From: JABDBE01 sp963832245
GTDB lineage: Bacteria > Acidobacteriota > Terriglobia > Terriglobales > Acidobacteriaceae
Direction of reading: 5' to 3'
DNA: 64,000 bases
Assembly (NCBI GenBank): GCA_963832245.1
Contig: CAWHTG010000004.1
Coordinates: 2,294,001 to 2,358,000, forward strand
Part shown: positions 41,970-51,132 of the stretch, piece by piece
Layout of the letters: every line of letters starts with the position of its first letter
How positions within the stretch are numbered: the stretch's first letter is position 1
The notes under the pieces: model-generated
Told to the model about the DNA's origin: nothing
The model's input: only the letters and a program-made list of their open reading frames with translations
Databases searched by the model: none
Translations under genes and position numbers: made by a program

Positions 41970-42159
41970 TCTTTGTCCTCCGGCCCGTTTCGCCATAATC
42001 GGTTTGTGGTATAGTTTTCATCAATTCCTTTGATCACCACGAGGCGGTCCGCAATTGGTTTCCGCCCTGTTGGTAGCTTGCACGTGTGCAGCGGAATTGC
42101 CGGGCAAGGGCGGCTAGGGTTACAAAATCGGCGGGTCAACCGCTTAAACAAGGTGTGCT

Positions 42160-42486
42160 ATGAAAAAACTATTGATGAGTTGTGCTGCCGTCTCAGTTTT
42201 GTGCTTCATGGTTGCAATAGCCTCGGCGGCGGATAAATCCGCGACCGTGAACGGGTACGTGAGCGATTCGATGTGCGGCGCCAAAGGAGCCAACGCGAGC
42301 CATGCGGCCTGCATGACCAAGTGTTTGGGCAAGGGGGCGAAGGCAGTCATTGTTACAGATAGTGACCAGAAAGTCGTCAACGTCGACAACCCCGATGTGC
42401 TCAAGGGGCATGAAGGACATCACGTGGCCGTCACCGGGCAAATGACCGGAGACTCCATGCACATCGACAGCGTCAAGATGCTCTGA
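42160..42486 (+). CDS. Secreted DUF5818-like protein
   Basis: 108 residues. Signal peptide MKKLLMSCAAVSVLCFMVAI to ASAADK, then a small OB-like domain with GYVSDSMCGAKG, HAACMTKCLGKGA and GHHVAVTGQM, the Cys/His pattern of a family frequent in acidobacteria (DUF5818, from memory). It may bind metal or haem; unproven. AAGGTG precedes the ATG, and an intrinsic terminator follows. Confidence 0.8.
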   Translation: MKKLLMSCAAVSVLCFMVAIASAADKSATVNGYVSDSMCGAKGANASHAACMTKCLGKGAKAVIVTDSDQKVVNVDNPDVLKGHEGHHVAVTGQMTGDSMHIDSVKML

Positions 42487-42504
42487 TTGATGAAGACAGA
42501 ATTG

Positions 42505-42536
42505 AAAGGGCGGCTTGATGCCGCCCTTTCTGTTTT
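42505..42536 (+). terminator. Intrinsic terminator
   Basis: AAAGGGCGGC-TTGAT-GCCGCCCTTT then CTGTTTT: a perfect 10-bp GC-rich stem, five-base loop and T-rich tail, 20 bases after the DUF5818-like stop. It can also serve the convergent thiG, being near-symmetrical. Confidence 0.88.
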
Positions 42537-42546
42537 GCGCAGACGC

Positions 42547-43320
42547 CTATCGCACCACGCCTTCCAATGGTGAACTGGCGGTCGCATACAATTTCTTGGG
42601 CATGCGTCCAGCGAGATAGGCTTGCCGTCCCGCCAGCACGGCATGTTTCATCGCTTCCGCCATCAGCACCGCATCTTGTGCACCAGCGATACCTGTGTTC
42701 ATCAACACGGCGTCGGCGCCCAGTTCCATCGCAATTACGGCATCGGATGCCGTACCCACACCGGCATCGAGAATCAACGGCACCCCGGTAATCATCTCTC
42801 GCAAGATTCGAATATGCGCGGCATTCTGTATTCCCAGCCCGCTGCCGATCGGCGCTCCCAAAGGCATGATCGCGCTGGCGCCGGCATCGAGCAGCCGTTT
42901 GGCGAACACGATGTCGTCCGAAGTGTAGGGCAGGACCGTGAAGCCTTCCTTTACCAGGACGCGAGTCGCTTCCAGCGTGGCCTGCACATCCGGATAGAGC
43001 GTAGCCTGATCGCCGATGACTTCGAGCTTAACCCAATCGGAGAGCCCGACTTCGCGCCCCAGGCGAGCGGCGCGAATCGCCTCGTCGGCCGTGTAGCAGC
43101 CAGCGGTGTTGGGCAGGAGAAAGTATTTACTGGCATCGATGTAGTCGAGCAGCGATTCCTTGCTGCGATCAAGATTCACCCGGCGCACGGCCACCGTCAC
43201 CATCTCCGCGCCACTGGCTTCGAGCGCTCGTCCGGTTTCCTGAAAAGATTTGTATTTTCCGGTGCCAACAATGAGACGAGAACGAAAATCGCGGCCAGCG
43301 ATGGTCAATGCATCTGTCAT
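42547..43320 (-). CDS. thiG: Thiazole synthase
   Basis: About 257 residues, TIM-barrel enzyme that builds the thiazole phosphate of thiamine. Signatures: LTIAGRDFRSRLIVGTGKY, the Schiff-base lysine region DWVKLEVIGD, SAIMPLGAPIGSGLGI, and ILDAGVGTASDAVIAMELGA near the end. ATG 43320 is preferred to a TTG at 43338. No thiS, thiF or thiH lies in the window, and no thiamine riboswitch was seen upstream. Confidence 0.93.
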   Translation of the reverse strand: MTDALTIAGRDFRSRLIVGTGKYKSFQETGRALEASGAEMVTVAVRRVNLDRSKESLLDYIDASKYFLLPNTAGCYTADEAIRAARLGREVGLSDWVKLEVIGDQATLYPDVQATLEATRVLVKEGFTVLPYTSDDIVFAKRLLDAGASAIMPLGAPIGSGLGIQNAAHIRILREMITGVPLILDAGVGTASDAVIAMELGADAVLMNTGIAGAQDAVLMAEAMKHAVLAGRQAYLAGRMPKKLYATASSPLEGVVR

Positions 43321-43385
43321 GCTTTCTATTGTAGCCAAAACCGAGCAAAGAAAATTGGCTCCAGGATCGGCCCTCCTATGGAGCG

Positions 43386-43445
43386 GTAGAGACGTAGCTT
43401 GCTATGTCTCGCCTCCGGCCGAAACGTGGCGAGCTACGTTTCTAC
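43386..43445. repeat. Inverted pair of family-2 repeats
   Basis: GTAGAGACGTAGCTTGCTAT at the left and GCTACGTTTCTAC at the right are inverted copies around a GCCTCCGGCC centre. Same unit as at 20693 and 39077. It lies between thiG and the outer-membrane protein gene. Confidence 0.75.
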
Positions 43446-43496
43446 CTAAGAAAGAGCCTGAGGACCGAGAACCAATTTCATAGTCGCGTGCCGCAG

Positions 43497-44087
43497 TTAG
43501 CGCCCGCCGAAACTATACCCGATCGACACCCCATACCGCGCAACGTAGCCGGAACTGAATTCGACGTTGTTGTGAATCAGGTAGAGGCGCACTTCGGGCC
43601 GAATGAAAGCATTGTGCCAGAAGTAGGCGCGGATGCCGCCGCCAACGTCTCCCATGAAGTGATTGCTGCTGGTGTAGTTGGTGTACCCTGCCAGGGGGCT
43701 GAAGTTGATGTTCCCGTAGAATCTGAGGTCTTCGCCGCCAATTCCAGCCAGCAGCTCAGCCGTAACCGGTTTAGCAATCCTTGGCGCCCAGATTCCATTG
43801 ATAGCCCAGAAGATCGGGCGATAAGGTTCGGCGCCTCCGTAGAGGCCCTGACTCGCCCTCCAGGCGAACTCTCCTTCGACCCCCACACGGCGCGCCACGA
43901 GGAAGTCCGCACTAATGCTGGGGTATGTGCCTCCTCTAAGCGAAGGGAAAAAGAATCCTCCGGAAGTCGTGGGGGAGCCTGAGGTAACAGTGCCTAAACC
44001 AAATGCTGCGTCAAACTGTTGCCCGTGCGCAGGCCTTTCAAGAAGGCAAAAAACAAAAACACTGGCAATTAAGATTAGCTTTTTCAA
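43497..44087 (-). CDS. Outer-membrane beta-barrel protein
   Basis: 196 residues. Signal peptide ends near PAHGQQ. The mature protein alternates hydrophobic and polar residues in about eight strands, ending GVSIGYSFGGR, as in OmpA-like or OmpW-like barrels (outer-membrane family, general). The start is a TTG (reading LKKLILIASVF as MKK) with GGAG eight bases upstream, which is convincing. Function unknown, perhaps adhesion or a pore. Confidence 0.75.
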   Translation of the reverse strand: MKKLILIASVFVFCLLERPAHGQQFDAAFGLGTVTSGSPTTSGGFFFPSLRGGTYPSISADFLVARRVGVEGEFAWRASQGLYGGAEPYRPIFWAINGIWAPRIAKPVTAELLAGIGGEDLRFYGNINFSPLAGYTNYTSSNHFMGDVGGGIRAYFWHNAFIRPEVRLYLIHNNVEFSSGYVARYGVSIGYSFGGR

Positions 44088-44423
44088 GTTTTTCTCCGAA
44101 GACTATTTGAATGTAAATCGCAACCCCTGAGTTGGATTCGGGAAATAGTGTCCCTAAATTTCGCAGCCGGTCGCCGTCACGACATGAATCCCAGTCTGGC
44201 ATTTTATTCAATCATCCGGGAGCGCGGTCACCATGTAAAGCAAAGAAAGGTCAAAATTTGTAAGCATCAGCAATCGTAAGCATATCTAAACCCCTAAACC
44301 ACTGAGAAAGTTGCGCCGCACATTGCTGGATAGGCCGGTTATGACCCTGGTTACCTTGGTAACCGCGAACCTCTTGGTTCTTTGGTCAATTTGACATACT
44401 GTGTGTCCGAGCATCCTTAATAT
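44088..44423. other. Spacer with promoter-like elements, no gene
   Basis: Divergent spacer upstream of the histidine kinase. It contains a perfect palindrome GGTTACC-TT-GGTAACC (44349-44364) and a TTGACA (44391-44396) whose best -10 (TTAATA, 44417) is spaced too far at 20 bases. No coding potential was seen. Confidence 0.5.
44349..44364. promoter_or_regulatory. Perfect palindrome upstream of the histidine kinase
   Basis: GGTTACC and GGTAACC around TT, 27 bases before the TTGACA element. Possible operator. The binding protein is unknown. Confidence 0.35.
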
Positions 44424-46469
44424 ATGACCCTGCTTGAGAAGATCCCCACAGTAGTAACGGTCGCCGTGCTGGTCGGCATTTTCCTGGCGCTGAAGCGGCA
44501 CAGCCATTCTGCGCGCTTGCAACTGTGGATGGTGGCATGGTTCCTCATCTTCACCCACTTCGTGGCACAGCTGCTTGAGCCAGCGACGGGAGACGTGAGT
44601 CCGTATCTTCTGGCAATCGACCTGGGATCACTGCAAGCGGCTGCTGTGGCGTTTGTCGTGTCAGTCTCAGCCGTCGCCGAAGATGAGCAAAAGCGCACCT
44701 TGCTGCTTCTGGTGACCGGCATACCTTCCGTGGCCTATGCGATTTTGAGCAGTTACGACTTGCACGTTCGGTGGCCCTACGTCCTCTGCCTGTCAACGTG
44801 TTTTGTTGGGGGGACTCTCTTTCTCTTTTGGGTACGCGAATTCTCCTTCTATGCTATTTCGCTCGCGCTGGGAAGTTCGGCCGCCGCTGTTTGGGGTATC
44901 CGGGCGGCATTGCGGGGATCCTTCGATGAGGGTTTGACGGTTTTGCTGGCGATTGGCTTTGCGCTACCCGGAGTTTTTCTCTGCCGTAATTATTGGCGCG
45001 CTTCCCCGGGCATTCTGACCGCTGCCGGAGGATTTTTCTGCTGGGGCGCCGTATTTCCTGTAGGGATGTTGCTGGATCGCTTTGCACCCCACGCGAATGT
45101 GCCCGCAGAACTTTGGAATACGCCGAAGATGTTTGTCGCGTTCGGCATGATTCTGGCAATTGTCGAGGATAAGTCCGAGTCCATCGAGGGCATGCAGCGC
45201 AAGCAGCGTGCGTTGAACCATCAATTGGAACGCTTTTCGACGATCACTTCGCAATTGTTGAGTGGAGCGACCGTGGACTTGCTGTGCAATGAGATCGCTT
45301 CTGCAATCACGGATGTGAGCAATTTTCGCCGCGCCGTCATCGAGCTCGATAGCGGGGGTCACGGTTTGCGAGTAGCGGGGGCAAGCGGAATGGCTCCCGC
45401 TGAATTAGCCCAATTGCGGGAGAAAGCTCGCCGTTGGACCGGGGACGATATCAAGGATTTCTGCGCCCGCGGCCGCCAGGTCGGTCAGAATTCGTTTTTA
45501 CTCTCGGCGGCAGAGGCCGCGAAATACGATCCGCTAAAGAGTTCGCTGCAATACGACCTAAATGCTTACTGGAACACGGGAGACGAACTCCTGATTCCCC
45601 TGTGTTCCGCGCGCGGCGGTTATCTTGGCTGCATCGGCCTCGACGATCCGCGAGACGTTGAAGCGGTTACTGCCCCCGAGTTGGCGCGAATCGAGCTTTT
45701 GGCGGCTGATCTTGCAGTGGCTCTCGAGCTGAAGTCGTTGCAGAGCCAGCTGATCCGCTCAGAAAAACTTGCGGCCTTGGGTCAGTTGGTGGCTGGAGTC
45801 GCGCACGAACTCAACAACCCGCTCACCGCCGTAATGGGCTACGGCGATCTGCTCACTGACGATGTGCCTGCCGGGCCACCGCGAGACAAACTGGATAAGC
45901 TGGTCAATGAGAGCCGCCGCATGAAGAAGATTGTGGAAAACCTCCTGCGCTTCTCGAGGCAAAGCACCATGGATCGTCAGTCCGTTGATCTGGCTCCGGT
46001 GGTCAGAGATGTGCTTACCCTGCGGGAATACTATGCGCATACCCGGGGATTGGAGATCCTCGCCGACATCCGCTCCAATCTTCCGCGCGTGGCCGTGGAT
46101 GAAGATCAGTTCAAGCAGATTCTGCTGAACTTGATCAACAATTCGATCGATGCAGTCGAAAGTACAGAAGGCCTGAAACGGATTACAGTGCGCGCCTTTG
46201 CTCGTGGCAATCGCGCAATCATCGAAGTGGAAGATACCGGGCCCGGATTCAAAGACCTGAACCGCGCTCTCGATCCGTTTTATACAACCAAGCCAGTCGG
46301 CAAAGGCACTGGGCTGGGACTGAGTATCTGTTACGGAATTGTCAAAGAGCACGATGGCGAGATCAGACTCGCGAACCTGCAGCCGCGTGGCTCACGTGTA
46401 ACCGTGGAGTTGCCGCTCGGAGAATCAAAAGAACTGAGCAATGCCGCGAAAGCCGCGGAGATGGGCTAG
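44424..46469 (+). CDS. Membrane sensor histidine kinase (7-8 TM, GAF, HisKA, HATPase)
   Basis: 681 residues. Seven to eight hydrophobic helices fill the first ~250 residues, then a linker, a GAF domain (~265-430) and the transmitter: H-box VAGVAHELNNPLTAVMGY, N-box LLNLINNSIDAV, G1 EDTGPGF and G2 GKGTGLGLSI. It belongs to the HisKA group with ELNNP next to the phospho-accepting His. No response regulator is adjacent, so it is an orphan kinase. The ATG follows TTAATAT directly, so the mRNA may be leaderless. Confidence 0.9.
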   Translation: MTLLEKIPTVVTVAVLVGIFLALKRHSHSARLQLWMVAWFLIFTHFVAQLLEPATGDVSPYLLAIDLGSLQAAAVAFVVSVSAVAEDEQKRTLLLLVTGIPSVAYAILSSYDLHVRWPYVLCLSTCFVGGTLFLFWVREFSFYAISLALGSSAAAVWGIRAALRGSFDEGLTVLLAIGFALPGVFLCRNYWRASPGILTAAGGFFCWGAVFPVGMLLDRFAPHANVPAELWNTPKMFVAFGMILAIVEDKSESIEGMQRKQRALNHQLERFSTITSQLLSGATVDLLCNEIASAITDVSNFRRAVIELDSGGHGLRVAGASGMAPAELAQLREKARRWTGDDIKDFCARGRQVGQNSFLLSAAEAAKYDPLKSSLQYDLNAYWNTGDELLIPLCSARGGYLGCIGLDDPRDVEAVTAPELARIELLAADLAVALELKSLQSQLIRSEKLAALGQLVAGVAHELNNPLTAVMGYGDLLTDDVPAGPPRDKLDKLVNESRRMKKIVENLLRFSRQSTMDRQSVDLAPVVRDVLTLREYYAHTRGLEILADIRSNLPRVAVDEDQFKQILLNLINNSIDAVESTEGLKRITVRAFARGNRAIIEVEDTGPGFKDLNRALDPFYTTKPVGKGTGLGLSICYGIVKEHDGEIRLANLQPRGSRVTVELPLGESKELSNAAKAAEMG

Positions 46470-46540
46470 AGCGCGATCGAGAAGGGGATGTCTTCGTAGT
46501 CTGCGGGCAAACCTGTAAGTCCACGTTTAGGCTTTGAAGG

Positions 46541-46561
46541 GGCGCGGCTTCCAGCCGCGCC
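46541..46561. terminator. GC-rich hairpin between convergent genes
   Basis: GGCGCGGCT-TCC-AGCCGCGCC is a perfect 9-bp stem between the histidine kinase and the Vps10-like gene, which converge here. No T-tract; it may be a dispersed repeat or a bidirectional end. Confidence 0.45.
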
Positions 46562-46640
46562 GTCAGTGCTGCAGAAGCGGGCGGGCGAGAATCCTGAGCC
46601 ATGGGAGACAATACCGCGAACGATGGCAAACCCACTCCGC

Positions 46641-49600
46641 TCAATCCATCTCGCGAGCCCCCGCCCCAGCCGATTTTGCCGACGATTCCTCATGCTGCCG
46701 TTTTTCCCAATCAACCTCGGTTAGCACCGAGATCGCCTCAAGTTTCTTTTTCTTAAGGGTGGCGTTAATCGAGGACAGTTCCTTGTCAGTAAGCTTGCGG
46801 AAGTCGGAAATCACGTCCTCCAATTCATGGCCAAGCGAGTCGGCGCGAGCGGCCTGGTAATCCGTGGGCCGGCCTTCATAGCCGTTCACGTCTCCGTACA
46901 GTGAGCCCAAATGTTCGCGGATGCGCTCTTCACCGGTAATGGCGCCGCCTTCCTTAGTGGCCACAATTTTGGAACGAAGATTATCCAAGTCTGCGGAAAG
47001 TTGCCGGAGCCGCCCACGAAGTGGATCCTTTTCCGCAAGTTTGGCGGAGCGCGCCACCGCGGCGTCGCGCACTCCTTCGATGGCGCTCACCGCATAGCTC
47101 ATGTGCCCGAGCATTTTGTCGAGCTTCATGACAAGATCGAACTGAGATTTCCGATCCTCGATCGTGAATTTAGCGCGGGGATCAAGAACCACTTTCAACG
47201 GCTCGGTATAAGTTTGATCACCCTTGGTTATCTTGACGGTGTACGTCCCAGGAAGAACCCGCGGCCCCTGGAAGGCAGCGAATAGCGCGCTGGCTGCGGG
47301 GGGGACGACAGGTGGTTTCAGCCGCATCGACCATGCCGCCCGGTTGAGGCCCCGATGTTTGCTGCCCGGGATTGTATCCATTAACTTTCCATCTCGATCG
47401 AGGATTTCTATCTTTAAATCGCCGAAGATGTGACGATGCTTCTGGTAGTAATCGATGAACGCATCGGTAGGCCGGCTGGGCCCGTTGAAACTCTCATCGC
47501 CTTCAGCCCAGCCTCCGTTGGCATTGAAGTATTGAATGGCTGGCGGGCCCTGTATCAGGGTAGCTTCTTTCGCCATCAGGTCGGGCGTCAGTGCGCGCAG
47601 CGGAGAAATGTCGTCGATGATCCAAATGCCGCGTCCATGGGTCGCGAGCACCAGGTCGGACTCACGCGCATGCACTACGAGGTCGCGAACAGCCACCGAG
47701 GGAAAATTGCTTGCCTTGTACTGCGCCCAATGCTGGCCGCCATCTACTGAGATCCAAAGACCGAATTCCGTTCCCAGAAACAACAGATTCGGATCAACGG
47801 TGTCCTCCTTGATCACGTGCGCGTAGCCGAGCACTCCATTTTGTTGCACGTTCAGTGAAGTCCAAGTCTTTCCGTAGTCCGTAGTTTTGTATGCGTACGG
47901 CTTCATGTCGCCAAACGTATGGCGATCAAAGGTAGCGTAGGCGGTCCCTTCGTCGAAGCGGCTAGCCTCAACGGTCGAAACCCAGGAATTCTTCTCTAGC
48001 TCAGGAACGCTAGCGACGACGTTAGCCCAGGTCTTGGCGCCGTCGCGGGTGATTTGCAGGTTGCCGTCGTCGGTTCCGACCCAGATGATTTGCCCGTTCT
48101 TCGGCGATTCCGAAATGGAGTAGATCGAAGTGTGCATTTCCGCCGACGAATTGTCGACGGTGACGCCGCCAGATTCCTCCTGTTTTTGCTTTTCGGGATC
48201 GTTGGTGGTGAGGTCGGGCGAAATGCGCCCCCAAGACTGCCCATGGTCGCGAGAACGAAAGAGGAACTGGGCCCCGATGTACATCGTCCCTTTTTCATTG
48301 GGACTCATATGAATCGGCGTGTTCCAGTTGAAACGCAGTTTCTTTTCGTTGTAGTCGGGAAGCGGTTGAATGGGCCGGACTTCCAGCGTGTGTCGATTGA
48401 CGCGGCCGATGGTGCCGCCCTGGGCTTCGGCGTAAATGTAATCGGGGTCGGAGGTGTCCTGAAAGACCCAGAAGCCGTCGCCTCCGTAAATGTTCTCCCA
48501 GCGCGAGTTGGTCACGCCGCCCGGGTAGGACGAATCTCCGATCCAACTGCTGTTATCTTGCAAGCCCCCGTAAACATGGTAGGGATTGTCATTGTCGACG
48601 CTCACGTGGTAGAACTGCGAAATCGGCAGGTTGATTTGGTGCTTCCAGCGCGTGCCTCCATCTTCACTCCGCCACAAGCCGCCGTCATCGCCCGTGTACA
48701 CGATATTTGGATTGTTGGGATCGATCCACACGTCATGGAAATCGCCGTGCGCTGCCCCGCCGACCGAGCTGAAACTTTGTCCCCCGTTTACGCTGAGTAA
48801 CAGCGGTCCATCTGGTTTGAAAACTTTGTTCTCATCCTTTGGATCCACGATCAAGTTAGCAAAATAAAATGGACGCCAGATCATGAACCGGCTGGCATCC
48901 AGGCGATTCCATGTCTTGCCACCATCGTCGGAGCGGAACAGCGCGCTCTTTTTCGATTCGATCATGGCGTAGACGACCCGCGGTTTGGAAGGCGCAACCG
49001 CCAGCGCAATTCGTCCCCAGGGTTTCTCAGGCAGGCCCTTGCTGTTGCTGTCGTTCAGTTCAGTCCAGTGCTCGCCCCCGTCGGTGGACTGGTAAAGTCC
49101 GCTGCCCGGGCCACCGGAACGGAATGTCCAACCCTGGCGGCGGAAGTCCCACATCGAGGCGAAGATAGTTTTCGGTTCGAGCGGACTCATCGCCAGCATG
49201 CCGCAACCAGTCGAACCATTCGCTCCAGCGAGAACCTTTTTCCAGGTAGTGCCGCCATCCGAGGTTTTGAAAACCCCTCGCTCGTCATTGTCATTCCAAA
49301 GATGGCCTGGGGCGCAGGCCAGCACGCTGTTGCTGTCCTTGGGATCGACGAGAATCTTTGCGATATGCTCGGAATCCTTCAACCCCATGTTGGTCCAGTT
49401 TTCGCCGCCATCGGTGGATTTGTAAACGCCGTCGCCAATGGAGACGCTGTTTCTGGTCCACGCTTCGCCCGAGCCCACCCAAATGATCTTCGGATTTGAC
49501 GGATCAATGGCAATGGCTCCAACCGACTGCGCGGATTGACGATCGAATACCGGCTTAAACGTCGTTCCCCCGTTCACCGATTTCCAAACTCCGCCACTGG

Positions 49601-49832
49601 CGGCCCCGATAAACACAGTAAGGCGCCCGTTCTCGTTCACCGCAGCCACAGCTGCAATGCGTCCGCTCATAGTCGCGGAACCGATGTTGCGCACAGGCAA
49701 TCCAGAGATGGTGGCAGCATCGAACTCAACGGCCTGCTGGGCGGAAGCCGCAACGCAGAGAAAAAACAATCCAAAAACGACTACGCGCGAAAACTTTCGC
49801 AGCAAGCTACAAAAGTTGGCGTGAACTGTCAT
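46641..49832 (-). CDS. Secreted Vps10/BNR beta-propeller protein (sortilin-like)
   Basis: 1063 residues. Signal peptide ends near ASAQQAVEFD. A long region (~40-750) of BNR/Asp-box repeats follows, such as SVNGGTTFKPVF, STDGGENWTNMG, TSDGGTTWKKV, SVDGGQHWAQY, each forming a propeller blade as in the Vps10 domain. Residues ~800-1063 are a beta then helical C-terminal region, lysine and glutamate rich. Annotated relatives are often called glycosyl hydrolase, but no catalytic residues are evident. GAGGA precedes the ATG. Probably extracellular or periplasmic ligand binding. Confidence 0.85.
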   Translation of the reverse strand: MTVHANFCSLLRKFSRVVVFGLFFLCVAASAQQAVEFDAATISGLPVRNIGSATMSGRIAAVAAVNENGRLTVFIGAASGGVWKSVNGGTTFKPVFDRQSAQSVGAIAIDPSNPKIIWVGSGEAWTRNSVSIGDGVYKSTDGGENWTNMGLKDSEHIAKILVDPKDSNSVLACAPGHLWNDNDERGVFKTSDGGTTWKKVLAGANGSTGCGMLAMSPLEPKTIFASMWDFRRQGWTFRSGGPGSGLYQSTDGGEHWTELNDSNSKGLPEKPWGRIALAVAPSKPRVVYAMIESKKSALFRSDDGGKTWNRLDASRFMIWRPFYFANLIVDPKDENKVFKPDGPLLLSVNGGQSFSSVGGAAHGDFHDVWIDPNNPNIVYTGDDGGLWRSEDGGTRWKHQINLPISQFYHVSVDNDNPYHVYGGLQDNSSWIGDSSYPGGVTNSRWENIYGGDGFWVFQDTSDPDYIYAEAQGGTIGRVNRHTLEVRPIQPLPDYNEKKLRFNWNTPIHMSPNEKGTMYIGAQFLFRSRDHGQSWGRISPDLTTNDPEKQKQEESGGVTVDNSSAEMHTSIYSISESPKNGQIIWVGTDDGNLQITRDGAKTWANVVASVPELEKNSWVSTVEASRFDEGTAYATFDRHTFGDMKPYAYKTTDYGKTWTSLNVQQNGVLGYAHVIKEDTVDPNLLFLGTEFGLWISVDGGQHWAQYKASNFPSVAVRDLVVHARESDLVLATHGRGIWIIDDISPLRALTPDLMAKEATLIQGPPAIQYFNANGGWAEGDESFNGPSRPTDAFIDYYQKHRHIFGDLKIEILDRDGKLMDTIPGSKHRGLNRAAWSMRLKPPVVPPAASALFAAFQGPRVLPGTYTVKITKGDQTYTEPLKVVLDPRAKFTIEDRKSQFDLVMKLDKMLGHMSYAVSAIEGVRDAAVARSAKLAEKDPLRGRLRQLSADLDNLRSKIVATKEGGAITGEERIREHLGSLYGDVNGYEGRPTDYQAARADSLGHELEDVISDFRKLTDKELSSINATLKKKKLEAISVLTEVDWEKRQHEESSAKSAGAGAREMD

Positions 49833-49931
49833 CGTCGAGAGTCCTCTTTAATAATGCGAATTCATGTCCCGCAAATTTGTGTCTGTACATTTATGGTGGG
49901 TCAACGCGTCCTGCAGGTTATTCGCCGGTTC

Positions 49932-50681
49932 TTACTTTCTCGGCGCCTCTTTCTTGAGTAACGCTGGTAATGCAAACTCAGAAATATCCAGCGGTACGTT
50001 TACTTCTATCTTCTCGACCGTCACCGTCTGCCAGGAAGTGGGATCGTTCTTGGGGCCCGATGCCATAGAAAATGGATACATCACACCGGCGACCGGCTTG
50101 TAGGACCCGAGGTCGGAAACGTTTTCTCGCACTGAGCCGCGAATGAATTCCTGCGTCTCCTTGCGAATTTCCAGGTACGTGTCGGGATCAAGGTAGTAAT
50201 AAATAATGTCGCCATCTTTCAGTGTGACCTTGAGCCGGAGGGCATCGTCCCCGTCGACGACGTCATGGCCCAGATATTCCGCCGCGTTCCCCTTGGCCTT
50301 GTAATCGACCAGCGGTCCGTCGAAGTCGGAGTCAATCAGAAGATCCCGCATGTCGTCTTCACCCATCAGTTCGGGATCCTTTCGGCCGCCGAACGGCCGG
50401 ATTTGCCAACCGCTCGAGCCGTCATAGGCTTGCACCACGGTCATGCCCTGGAGCGAAAAAGTCTCGCGAACCAGGTTGGGGCGCATGTTCTCCTGGCCCA
50501 CGGTGGCAACGATGCCCCCACCGATAAGTTTGCCAGTCATGCGCCACGTTTTGACGGCTTTGATCTTTTCCATGCCTCCCTTGGCTTCGATGTTCTTGTT
50601 GATCAATTCCTCCGCGGTTTGCGAGGAAGCAGTAAGGTGAAAGCAGAATACGACGAGCAACAAACCCAGCCAGTAACGCAT
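49932..50681 (-). CDS. LolA-like periplasmic protein
   Basis: 249 residues. Signal peptide ends near TASSQTAEEL. The mature part has the open beta-barrel pattern of LolA/LppX-type proteins: IEAKGGMEKIKAVKTWRMTG, ENMRPNLVRETFSLQGM, AYDGSSGWQI and YYYLDPDTYLEIRKET. It may carry lipids or lipoproteins. GGAG lies upstream of the ATG. It precedes the Vps10-like gene on the same strand with a ~100-base gap. Confidence 0.8.
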   Translation of the reverse strand: MRYWLGLLLVVFCFHLTASSQTAEELINKNIEAKGGMEKIKAVKTWRMTGKLIGGGIVATVGQENMRPNLVRETFSLQGMTVVQAYDGSSGWQIRPFGGRKDPELMGEDDMRDLLIDSDFDGPLVDYKAKGNAAEYLGHDVVDGDDALRLKVTLKDGDIIYYYLDPDTYLEIRKETQEFIRGSVRENVSDLGSYKPVAGVMYPFSMASGPKNDPTSWQTVTVEKIEVNVPLDISEFALPALLKKEAPRK

Positions 50682-51132
50682 GCAGCGTGCTCCTATGTGG
50701 TGGAAACAGCAAGATTCCGAGGAAACGATACTCTACGCCGCTTTAGACGTACTTGCCAAGTGCTTGGAAAGCAAGTTTCTGGGCAAGAGTCTCGACAATC
50801 GTCAAGGCCCCTGCGATTTTCAAGCCAAAGTTCGGAGAAAGAACAAAGCTAGGCAGGTGGGAAAAGCGAGTCAAGGGAACAAGGCAAGGCGAGGAACCAG
50901 AGCGGAAACACGGTTAGCGGATATTGTTAGGGCGGAAAAACAGCTGGGCACGAGCCCATGGTGCTCATCAAGGCAGGTTGGCGAAGAAGCATCGAGTAAC
51001 ACCGGCGAGGAACGACCGCGTGCGAGTCCGCACTAGCTCACCGCTGGGGAAGAAAAGCTTGGGCACATCGGTAGTCGTCGCCTTAACGTGAAAGGGTTTG
51101 CGCACGACGAATGCCAGAAATTATCCATCCCG
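50682..51132. other. Spacer before the polysaccharide cluster, no gene seen
   Basis: About 450 bases with purine-rich plus strand and no convincing reading frame. A small inverted pair ACTTGCCAAG and CTTGGAAAGCAAGT occurs near 50751-50776. It separates the LolA-like gene from the exopolysaccharide genes. Confidence 0.4.

Noticed and set aside
44391..44422. TTGACA and TTAATA as a confident promoter of the histidine kinase
   Set aside because: Spacing is 20 bases, outside the usual 16-18, so it is reported only as promoter-like.
50680..51036. 118-residue plus frame in the spacer before the polysaccharide cluster
   Set aside because: Lys/Arg-rich, no ribosome site, no domain; likely chance.
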